Source of the DNA: an uncultured Clostridia bacterium | Lineage (GTDB): Bacteria > Bacillota_A > Clostridia > UMGS1840 > HGM11507 | DNA length: 7,744 nt | Direction of reading: 5' to 3' | NCBI GenBank assembly: GCA_934403665.1 | Contig: CAKRUL010000047.1 | Location: 1 to 7,744, forward strand | Shown here: piece after piece, positions 1-5,378 of the stretch | Position numbering within the stretch: position 1 is the first letter of the stretch | Layout: every line of letters begins with the position of its first letter | Notes under the pieces: model-generated | Told to the model about the DNA's origin: nothing | What the model saw: only the letters and a program-made list of their open reading frames with translations | The model's database searches: none | Made by a program: the position numbers and the translations under genes

Positions 1-363
1 AACGGCTATGACACCTATATCGAACAGGGTGGAGCCAATGTCTCCGGCGGACAGAAGCAGAGGCTTTGTATCGCAAGGGCTTTGCTGAAAAAACCAAAAA
101 TTCTGATTCTGGACGATTCCACCAGTGCAGTGGATATGAAAACCGATGCACTGATCCGCAAAGCCTTTCAGGAACAGATTCCGAACACGACAAAATTTAT
201 CATTGCACAGAGAATTTCTTCGGTGCAGGATGCAGATCACATCATTGTCATGGACAATGGCGGAGTGAATGGATTCGGCACACATGAAGAATTGATGCAA
301 AACAATGCAATCTATCAGGAAGTATACACCTCCCAGGTGAAAGGAGGGGTGATCCATGAATAA
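1..363 (+). CDS. ABC exporter half-transporter, C-terminal part of the ATPase domain (5' end outside window)
   Basis: Open from the first base in frame 1, so the start and the membrane domain lie upstream. The 120 visible residues are the end of a nucleotide-binding domain: signature VSGGQ (fragment residues 14-18), Walker B ILILDD (34-39), D-loop region STSAVD, and the switch region IIAQR (67-71). Two catalytic positions are non-canonical. The residue after the Walker B Asp is Asp39 rather than Glu, and the switch-loop His is Gln70. In known heterodimeric exporters (TM287/288 type) this marks the subunit that supplies the degenerate ATP site. The gene overlaps the next half-transporter by 8 nt, so the two are probably translated together and form one inner-membrane heterodimer. 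The substrate cannot be read from this fragment; multidrug, lipid or peptide export are all possible. Family assignment is secure. Confidence 0.95.
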   Translation, partial: NGYDTYIEQGGANVSGGQKQRLCIARALLKKPKILILDDSTSAVDMKTDALIRKAFQEQIPNTTKFIIAQRISSVQDADHIIVMDNGGVNGFGTHEELMQNNAIYQEVYTSQVKGGVIHE

Positions 364-2212
364 GAAAAAGGGAACACTCAAACGGCTGATGCAGTATGTG
401 ACGGAAGGGCACAAACTGCGGTTTCTCGTCGTCCTTGTCTGCATTTTAATCAGTGCGGTCGCCAATGTTGTCGGCTCCATATTTATTCAGGTGTTGATTG
501 ATGATTATATATCGCCGCTTCTTTTGGAGCCATCGCCTGTGTTTACAGGACTGCTGAAAGCGATTCTTGTCATGGGAATGATTTATCTGACCGGCGTGGT
601 TTCCACCCTTTGCTATAACCGGCTGATGGTGACCATTTCCCAAAATGTTTTGAAAAACATTCGGGATAAGATGTTTGCCAATATGCAGGAATTGCCGATC
701 AAATATTTTGATACGCATTCTCACGGGGACATTATGAGCCACTATACCAACGATACCGACACCCTGCGCCAGATGGTTTCCCAAAGCATTCCCCAGCTGT
801 TCAATTCCGTTATCACTGTGGTGGCAGTGCTCTGCGCCATGATTGTGATGAGTATTCCGCTGACGGTTCTGGTGCTTCTCTGTGTTGCCGTCATGCTTGT
901 GGTGGTGCGAAAAGTGGCAGGAAAAAGCGGCGCTCACTTTATCAAGCAGCAGCAGGCACTCGGAAAAATCAATGGGTTCATTGAAGAGATGATTGGCGGT
1001 CAGAAGGTGGTTAAGGTCTTCTGTCACGAAGAAAAGGCCAAAGAAGAATTTGATCTTCTCAATGAATCGCTGTTTGAAAATGCATACAAGGCCAATAAAT
1101 TTGCGAATATTATGGGGCCGATTATGAACAATCTCGGCAATTTGCAGTATGTTTTAATTGCGGTTCTGGGGGGCGCCATGGCGGTGACCGGATTCGGCGG
1201 CATCACGCTTGGCATGATTGCCTCTTTTCTGCAGCTTTCCAAAAGCTTTTCACAGCCGATCAATCAGATTTCACAGCAGATGAACTCGATTGTTATGGCG
1301 TTGGCAGGTGCACAGCGGATTTTTGATTTGATGGATGAAGCCCCGGAGCAGGACGATGGTTATGTGACGCTGGTGAACGCCGAGATGAAGAACGGTCAGC
1401 TTACGGAAACCGCGGAGCATACCGGAATCTGGGCATGGAAGCATCCACATGGGGACGGCACGGTCACCTATACAAGGGTGCAGGGCGATGTTCGGCTCTT
1501 TGATGTGGATTTTGCTTATGAGCCCGATAAAACCATTCTGCATCATGTTACTCTTTATGCACAGCCCGGTCAGAAGGTTGCTTTTGTGGGCGCTACCGGT
1601 GCCGGAAAAACCACCATCACCAATCTGATTAACCGGTTCTATGACATCGAGGATGGGAAAATACGATACGACGGAATCAACATCAACAAAATCAAAAAGA
1701 GCGATTTGAGAAGATCCCTTGGAATCGTTTTGCAGGAGACAAACCTGTTCACCGGCACCGTGAAGGACAATATTCGGTATGGCAAGCTGGACGCAACGGA
1801 TGAAGAGATTATCCGGGCGGCAAAACTGGCAAATGCGGATGAATTTATTCGCATGCTGCCAAACGGATATGAGACACAATTGTCCGGCAACGGCGCGAAC
1901 CTTTCTCAGGGGCAGCGTCAGCTGATTGCAATCGCCCGCGCGGCGGTGGCGGATCCTCCGGTTATGATTTTGGATGAGGCAACCTCCAGTATTGATACCA
2001 GAACGGAGTCGATTGTGGCGCAGGGAATGGATGCTTTGATGCATGGACGCACCGTTTTTGTCATTGCACATCGCCTGTCGACCGTACGAAATTCGGATGT
2101 GATTATGGTGCTGGATCTGGGCAGGATTATCGAGCGGGGTAATCATGACCAGCTGATTGCGGAAAAGGGAAAATATTATCAGCTGTACACCGGGGCGTTT
2201 GAGCTGGAATAG
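356..2212 (+). CDS. ABC exporter half-transporter (membrane domain plus ATPase), partner of the preceding gene
   Basis: A 618-residue fused permease-ATPase, normal length for a type IV (ABCB-like) exporter half. The ATG has a strong AAGGAGG at 341-347, 8 nt upstream, lying within the end of the previous gene. About six membrane segments are visible (roughly residues 22-46, 66-90, 147-166, 168-186, 262-282, 283-300). The ATPase domain has Walker A GATGAGKTT (412-420), Q-loop Gln460, signature LSQGQ (516-520), Walker B VMILDE (536-541) with the catalytic Glu541, and switch His572. The catalytic set is therefore complete, but the signature has Gln where most have Gly. That combination complements the upstream subunit, which has a canonical signature but altered Glu and His. 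A 45-residue linker (about 331-376) with a GIWAWKHPHGDG stretch separates the two domains; I recall similar linkers in clostridial exporters. The substrate is unknown. No clear terminator follows before the lcp promoter. Confidence 0.96.
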   Translation: MNKKKGTLKRLMQYVTEGHKLRFLVVLVCILISAVANVVGSIFIQVLIDDYISPLLLEPSPVFTGLLKAILVMGMIYLTGVVSTLCYNRLMVTISQNVLKNIRDKMFANMQELPIKYFDTHSHGDIMSHYTNDTDTLRQMVSQSIPQLFNSVITVVAVLCAMIVMSIPLTVLVLLCVAVMLVVVRKVAGKSGAHFIKQQQALGKINGFIEEMIGGQKVVKVFCHEEKAKEEFDLLNESLFENAYKANKFANIMGPIMNNLGNLQYVLIAVLGGAMAVTGFGGITLGMIASFLQLSKSFSQPINQISQQMNSIVMALAGAQRIFDLMDEAPEQDDGYVTLVNAEMKNGQLTETAEHTGIWAWKHPHGDGTVTYTRVQGDVRLFDVDFAYEPDKTILHHVTLYAQPGQKVAFVGATGAGKTTITNLINRFYDIEDGKIRYDGININKIKKSDLRRSLGIVLQETNLFTGTVKDNIRYGKLDATDEEIIRAAKLANADEFIRMLPNGYETQLSGNGANLSQGQRQLIAIARAAVADPPVMILDEATSSIDTRTESIVAQGMDALMHGRTVFVIAHRLSTVRNSDVIMVLDLGRIIERGNHDQLIAEKGKYYQLYTGAFELE

Positions 2213-2243
2213 AAAAGTTTGCAAAATGTTTACAAAGAAAGGA

Positions 2244-2272
2244 TAGACAATCCGAAAATGCTGTGCTATGAT
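2244..2272 (+). promoter_or_regulatory. Probable sigma-A type promoter for the first LCP gene
   Basis: The -35 box TAGACA (2244-2249, one mismatch to TTGACA) is followed by a 17-nt spacer and the -10 box TATGAT (2267-2272), which carries the extended TG motif (TGC just before it). Predicted transcription start is near 2279, about 37 nt before the ATG at 2316. The 30 nt upstream (2213-2243) are A/T-rich. The box match, spacing and position are all good; activity is inferred. Confidence 0.72.
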
Positions 2273-2315
2273 AGTGATGTTTTGATTGCTTGAATAATAA
2301 TCATAGGGTGAGAAT

Positions 2316-3257
2316 ATGAAAAAAAGAGTGCTTAAAATAACGGCATTCAGTCTCGGCATCTTTCTGTTGATTTCGGCAGGAATATTTGCCTCCCGGCATT
2401 TGATTCACTGTGCAGTGGACGGAGAGCCGGAAATCGATGAATCTCAGTTTCTTCAGGGGACGGCAACCTTGGAGGGGAACAGCAAACAAATCAATGTGCT
2501 CTTGATGGCGACGGATTTGGGCGGTGTGCATACAGACAGTATCATGATCGCATCCTATGATAAGGAACGTCAGATGCTGAATATCATAGCGGTTCCGCGG
2601 GATACCAGAGTCATGATTCACGATAAGCCATATAAGCTCAACACCGCATATGCACTGGGAAAAAAGGGGCAGAGGCAGGAATTGACGATTCAAAAGATCA
2701 ATGAGTTTATTCCGCTTCCCATTCATTATTATGCTGTGGTCAATACGAAAGGTTTCCGCAATATTGTGGATATTTTAGGCGGTGTGGAAATCGATGTGCC
2801 CATGCGCATGAAATACGATGATCCGGTTCAGGATTTGCATATCGACTTGTACCCCGGACGTCAAGTGCTGGATGGGGATAAGGCGGAACAGTTCTGTCGT
2901 TTTCGGAAGGGATATGTCGATCAGGATTATGAGCGCTCCATGGCACAGCAGCAATTTTTAAAAGCCTTGATTGAACAGAAACTGAAACCGGAGTATTTCT
3001 TTAAAATCGGCAGCATTTTTCAGGAAATTTCGGAAAACTTAGATACCAATGCCGGTATCGGAGATGTTGCCACATTTCTTCCGTTGATCAAATCGATTCA
3101 TAACGGCAATACCAATATGTATTATATGCCCGGGGAAGATAAGGTCATTGACGGTGTGTGGTATTTTCTCCCCGACCGCGAGAAAACCAACGAGCTGATT
3201 CGGGAAAAATTTTTGAATCAGTCTCCGGTGAAAGCAACAGGCTCGACAGCATCTTAA
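2316..3257 (+). CDS. LCP family (LytR-CpsA-Psr) cell-wall glycopolymer transferase, paralog 1
   Basis: A 313-residue membrane-anchored protein with a short cytoplasmic N-terminus (MKKR), one membrane segment (about residues 8-26) and an extracellular LCP domain (about 58-225). Visible family motifs are NVLLMATD (60-67), VPRDT (93-97), LPIHYYAVV (134-142), DILGGVEIDVP (152-162), LDGDKAEQFCRFRKG (185-199) and AQQQFLKAL (210-218). LCP proteins transfer polyprenyl-pyrophosphate-linked polymers such as teichoic acid or capsule onto peptidoglycan; the Arg and Asp residues in these motifs bind pyrophosphate and metal. The ATG at 2316 is preceded by a modest AGGGTG (2305-2310) and a good promoter. 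It shares most residues of the LCP domain with the two LCP genes downstream. The motif after the CRFR segment reads YERSMAQQ, where the paralogs have GRQRAQQ or GRVRAQQ, so one Arg is lost. The tail is Ser/Thr/Ala-rich. The polymer attached is not known. Confidence 0.93.
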   Translation: MKKRVLKITAFSLGIFLLISAGIFASRHLIHCAVDGEPEIDESQFLQGTATLEGNSKQINVLLMATDLGGVHTDSIMIASYDKERQMLNIIAVPRDTRVMIHDKPYKLNTAYALGKKGQRQELTIQKINEFIPLPIHYYAVVNTKGFRNIVDILGGVEIDVPMRMKYDDPVQDLHIDLYPGRQVLDGDKAEQFCRFRKGYVDQDYERSMAQQQFLKALIEQKLKPEYFFKIGSIFQEISENLDTNAGIGDVATFLPLIKSIHNGNTNMYYMPGEDKVIDGVWYFLPDREKTNELIREKFLNQSPVKATGSTAS

Positions 3258-3272
3258 GAAAAATATTTTTGA

Positions 3273-3312
3273 CAGCTCCTTTGCAAATGGATTGCGGGGA
3301 GCTGAACTTTTA
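3273..3312 (+). terminator. Weak terminator-like hairpin after LCP gene 1
   Basis: CAGCTCC (3273-3279) pairs perfectly with GGAGCTG (3298-3304). Two G-T pairs and an inner GCAA/TTGC (3283-3286 with 3292-3295) can extend the stem. It begins 15 nt after the stop codon, but the following sequence (AACTTTTA) has only a four-T run, so termination would be weak or conditional. A 12-nt A/T palindrome lies just before it at 3259-3270. Confidence 0.42.
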
Positions 3313-3332
3313 GCGAATCCGGTAAAAAAAAG

Positions 3333-3360
3333 TTGAATTTTGGGGCGGATATGGTATAAT
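3333..3360 (+). promoter_or_regulatory. Predicted promoter running into repeat copy 1
   Basis: The -10 box TATAAT (3355-3360) is a perfect consensus with the extended motif TGG directly before it. A partial -35 box TTGAAT (3333-3338) lies 16 nt upstream. The -10 box belongs to the repeat; the -35 box is in unique sequence. Transcription would run through the repeat hairpins toward the second LCP gene. Confidence 0.55.
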
Positions 3361-3420
3361 AAACACAGAAAGCCTTGCTTTGCAAGCCTTTGGGCGTTGC
3401 CCTTATCGCGCTTTGCGCGA
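3350..3420 (+). repeat. Structured repeat, copy 1 (extended -10 box plus three consecutive hairpins)
   Basis: The direct-repeat core is 3350-3409, matching copy 2 at an offset of 124 with one substitution (C3387 against T3511) and a one-T insertion near 3403. It starts with TATGGTATAATAAACACAG and then forms three small stem-loops. Hairpin A is AAAG-c-CTTGC / GCAAG-c-CTTT (3369-3391, loop TTT, one C-C mismatch). Hairpin B is GGGC / GCCC (3392-3402, loop GTT) and abuts A. Hairpin C is TCGCGC / GCGCGA (3406-3420, loop TTT). No protein is convincing here: an ORF on the minus strand crosses the repeat but is read in a different frame in each copy. It may be a dispersed genomic repeat or a structured RNA leader; the sequence alone does not decide. 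Confidence 0.8.
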
Positions 3421-3440
3421 CCTGTGATATTGACGGCTGC

Positions 3441-3472
3441 GGAAAAATGTCCTTGCGAGCAAACATTTTTCC
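3441..3472. repeat. Perfect 10-bp inverted repeat between the two repeat copies
   Basis: GGAAAAATGT (3441-3450) is exactly matched by ACATTTTTCC (3463-3472). The 12-nt centre contains TTGC/GCAA, which can extend the fold after a two-C bulge. The arms are A/T-rich and no T-run follows, so it does not look like a standard terminator. It ends two bases before repeat copy 2 begins, so it may be the boundary of the repeat unit or a protein-binding palindrome. Confidence 0.7.
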
Positions 3473-3473
3473 T

Positions 3474-3546
3474 TATGGTATAATAAACACAGAAAGCCTT
3501 GCTTTGCAAGTCTTTGGGCGTTGCCCTATCGCACATACTTTGTGCG
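3474..3546 (+). repeat. Structured repeat, copy 2 (extended -10 box plus three consecutive hairpins)
   Basis: The direct-repeat core is 3474-3532. It has the same architecture as copy 1: hairpin A at 3493-3515 (CTTGC/GCAAG flanked by AAAG/CTTT, with a C-T mismatch where copy 1 has C-C), hairpin B at 3516-3526 (GGGC/GCCC), and hairpin C at 3530-3546 (CGCACA/TGTGCG, loop TACTT). Hairpin C has a different sequence from copy 1 yet stays fully paired, including G-C (3410/3416) changed to A-T (3533/3543). A same-frame upstream TTG start for the next LCP gene falls inside hairpin B at 3521; I reject it in favour of 3647. Confidence 0.8.
3476..3484 (+). promoter_or_regulatory. Extended -10 box in repeat copy 2, candidate promoter of LCP gene 2
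   Basis: TGG followed by TATAAT (3479-3484) is a perfect extended -10 element, identical to that in copy 1. There is no good -35 at 16-18 nt; the nearest weak candidate is TTGCGA (3453-3458) with a 20-nt gap. An extended -10 can work with a poor -35. A start near 3491 would give a leader of roughly 155 nt containing all three hairpins of copy 2. Confidence 0.45.
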
Positions 3547-3555
3547 GATCTTACC

Positions 3556-3616
3556 GATATTTCGCAAGAATATCACCTTATCAACAGAGACGGTATTGGA
3601 ATCCCTGCCATGCAGG
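3556..3616 (+). other. Two short hairpins in the leader of LCP gene 2
   Basis: GATATT (3556-3561) pairs with AATATC (3569-3574) around a 7-nt loop, and CCTGC (3604-3608) pairs with GCAGG (3612-3616) around CAT. Both are perfect but short. They lie between repeat copy 2 and the ribosome binding site, so they could be part of a structured leader, but hairpins this small also occur by chance. Confidence 0.3.
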
Positions 3617-3646
3617 AAATCAAGACAAAATGATGGAGCGGAAACG

Positions 3647-4585
3647 ATGAATGTTAAGAAATATATCAAAATTGTTTTATTAGCTGTTGTGATTTGTGCA
3701 ACGGTGTTGGGGGCGGTGTATGCTTCCAGCTGCTTTATGAATGGCGGCGGAATGGGAAACGCACTGTCGAAGCAAAACAAGGAAAAAAGAGTGAATGTTC
3801 TTTTAATGGCTACCGACAAGGGCGGTTTACTGACGGATACCATGATTATTGCTTCTTTTGACAAAGAGCGCAATATGTTAAATATGCTTTCTCTTCCGAG
3901 AGATACCAAGATTACAATCAACAACAAAACGCAAAAGCTGAATGCGGCGTATGCGTTCGGAGAGAAGGGGAAACGGCAGGAGTTGGCGATTCAGAAGATT
4001 AAGGAAATTGTCAATCTCCCGATTCATTATTATGCGGTTGTGGATCCGGAAGGATTCGGGAAAATCGTTGATATTCTGGGCGGTGTTGAAATCGATGTGC
4101 CGCAAAGAATGAAATATGACGATCCGGCACAGAATTTACATATCGACCTTTATCCGGGGGTTCAGTTGCTGGATGGGGATAAGGCGGAGCAATTCTGCCG
4201 GTTCCGGAAAGGATATGCAGACCAGGATTTGGGGCGGCAAAGGGCACAGCAGCAATTCTTAAAAGCTTTGGTGGAGCAGAAGCTGAAGCCGCAATATCTT
4301 CTTAAGGCACCCGAGATTTTCAATGAGGTTTCCAAGTATGTTGATACCAACATCGGCTTGGGGGATATGACGACTTTCCTGCCGATGATCAAAATGTTCC
4401 ATGCGGAAAATATGTATTCCTATCAATTGCCGGGAACGACAAAAACCATCAACGGGGCGTCTTATTTCCTCTATGATCCGGCAGAGACAGAGAAGCTGAT
4501 CAATGAGACCTTTTTGAACATTCAGCCTTCTGCATCGCCGGAAGCGACATCGGCATCTGCCAAGCAAGGGACTTCTAAAAAATAA
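3647..4585 (+). CDS. LCP family (LytR-CpsA-Psr) cell-wall glycopolymer transferase, paralog 2
   Basis: A 312-residue protein with N-terminal MNVKKY, one membrane segment (about residues 8-27) and an extracellular LCP domain (about 48-215). Motifs are NVLLMATD (50-57), LPRDT (83-87), LPIHYYAVV (124-132), DILGGVEIDVP (142-152), CRFRKGYADQD (184-194) and GRQRAQQQFL (196-205). It should act like paralog 1, attaching a lipid-pyrophosphate-linked polymer to peptidoglycan outside the membrane. I chose ATG 3647 because GGAG (3635-3638) sits 8 nt upstream, the start matches the MNVKKY start of paralog 3, and the longer TTG-started reading would translate a repeat hairpin. From MATD onward it aligns with paralog 1 without gaps, sharing a four-residue insertion (in the GEKGKRQEL region) that paralog 3 lacks. 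The tail is rich in Ser, Ala, Pro and Thr. A strong terminator follows. Confidence 0.93.
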   Translation: MNVKKYIKIVLLAVVICATVLGAVYASSCFMNGGGMGNALSKQNKEKRVNVLLMATDKGGLLTDTMIIASFDKERNMLNMLSLPRDTKITINNKTQKLNAAYAFGEKGKRQELAIQKIKEIVNLPIHYYAVVDPEGFGKIVDILGGVEIDVPQRMKYDDPAQNLHIDLYPGVQLLDGDKAEQFCRFRKGYADQDLGRQRAQQQFLKALVEQKLKPQYLLKAPEIFNEVSKYVDTNIGLGDMTTFLPMIKMFHAENMYSYQLPGTTKTINGASYFLYDPAETEKLINETFLNIQPSASPEATSASAKQGTSKK

Positions 4586-4647
4586 TCGGCTTTCCGCGGA
4601 TTGACAAGAAATTCAGCGGAGGAAAGCACAATGAATTCCAGAAAACC

Positions 4648-4683
4648 AAAAACGGTGCAGCGGTTCGGTATGCACCGTTTTTT
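4648..4683 (+). terminator. Rho-independent terminator after LCP gene 2
   Basis: A 12-bp perfect stem pairs the A-run plus CGGTGCA (4648-4659) with TGCACCG plus the T-run (4671-4682) around an 11-nt loop (4660-4670), ending in six Ts (4678-4683). The A-run opposite the T-run could also make it work on the minus strand. A separate inverted repeat, GCTTTCC/GGAAAGC (4589-4595 and 4621-4627), lies between the stop codon and this hairpin. Confidence 0.88.
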
Positions 4684-4741
4684 CGATTCAGAGGCTGCAA
4701 AAGTGTTGGAATAGGAACTGCGTTAGAAGAGGAGAATAAAA

Positions 4742-5287
4742 ATGAAAATAATGATTGCATCGGATATTCACGGCTCCGCCTTTTGGTGCCGCAAAATGCT
4801 GGAGGCATTTGACCGGGAACAGGCGTCCCGGCTTCTTATTTTGGGAGACATTCTATATCACGGTCCCAGAAACGATCTTCCGGAACAGTATGCTCCGAAA
4901 GAAGTCATTGCCATGCTGAACGAAAGAAAAAACACCCTTCTTTGTGTCCGGGGAAACTGTGATACAGAGGTGGATCAGATGGTGCTGGAGTTTCCGATTA
5001 TGGCAGAATACTGCCTTCTTCCGGAGAAGGAACGTTTGATTTTTGCAACTCACGGGCACCGGTTTCATCTCAATTCTTTGCCGGCGCTGAAACAGGGGGA
5101 TATTCTGCTGCACGGGCACACCCATGTGCCGGCATGCGAAGAAAAGCACGATGTGATTTACATGAATCCGGGTTCTGTTTCCATTCCGAAAGAAAACAGC
5201 CCTCACAGTTATATGTTGATGGAAAACGGAGTGTTTTCCTGGAAGACGATGGACGGAGAAGAATACAAAACGTATCGGTTGGAGTAA
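4742..5287 (+). CDS. yfcE: YfcE-type metallophosphoesterase (phosphodiesterase)
   Basis: A 181-residue protein with no signal peptide, close to the length of E. coli YfcE (about 184). All metal-binding blocks of the calcineurin-like phosphoesterase fold are present in order: DIH (Asp8, His10), LGD (Asp36), GNCD (Asn72, Asp74), THGH (His104, His106), HGHTH (His126, His128) and NPGS (142-145). Family members are cytoplasmic, depend on metals such as manganese, and hydrolyse phosphodiester bonds in test substrates; the physiological substrate is generally not known. The ATG is preceded by a GGAG (4731-4734) 7 nt away. It lies after the terminator of LCP gene 2, and I found no convincing promoter in 4684-4741, so its transcription could come from terminator read-through or a promoter I do not recognise. 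LCP gene 3 starts 91 nt downstream with no terminator between them. A direct role in wall polymer metabolism is only suggested by position. Confidence 0.93.
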   Translation: MKIMIASDIHGSAFWCRKMLEAFDREQASRLLILGDILYHGPRNDLPEQYAPKEVIAMLNERKNTLLCVRGNCDTEVDQMVLEFPIMAEYCLLPEKERLIFATHGHRFHLNSLPALKQGDILLHGHTHVPACEEKHDVIYMNPGSVSIPKENSPHSYMLMENGVFSWKTMDGEEYKTYRLE

Positions 5288-5378
5288 AAAAACAAACACA
5301 AAGACCGACTCAAACAGGGCGGCAGTCCGAACAGATGCAGCATTTTGGAAAAACGAATGGCAGATTGGAGTTTCACAC

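Noticed and set aside
1271..2359. Long minus-strand ORF (362 residues) opposite the ABC transporter
   Set aside because: It is antisense to a well-supported ATPase domain and rich in His, Gln and Arg as expected for a shadow frame, with no recognisable domain.
3350..3532. CRISPR array
   Set aside because: Only two repeats of about 60 nt are present, with a spacing of about 64 nt that itself contains a palindrome, and no cas gene is in the window.
3039..3536. Minus-strand ORF of 165 residues crossing the repeat region, with an overlapping 70-residue ORF at 3254-3466
   Set aside because: It runs over the end of LCP gene 1 and both repeat copies. The copies are read in different frames because their offset, 124, is not a multiple of 3, and there is no family motif. 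If similar predicted proteins exist in other genomes they probably reflect the repeat rather than a gene.
3521..3646. 42-residue N-terminal extension of LCP gene 2 from a TTG start
   Set aside because: It would translate repeat hairpins and precede the membrane anchor with an atypical segment. ATG 3647 has a good ribosome binding site and matches the start of paralog 3.
4601..4632. Perfect TTGACA (4601-4606) after LCP gene 2 as a -35 box
   Set aside because: There is no acceptable -10 at 16-18 nt, the nearest (CACAAT, 4627-4632) being 20 nt away, and any transcript would run straight into the terminator at 4648-4683.
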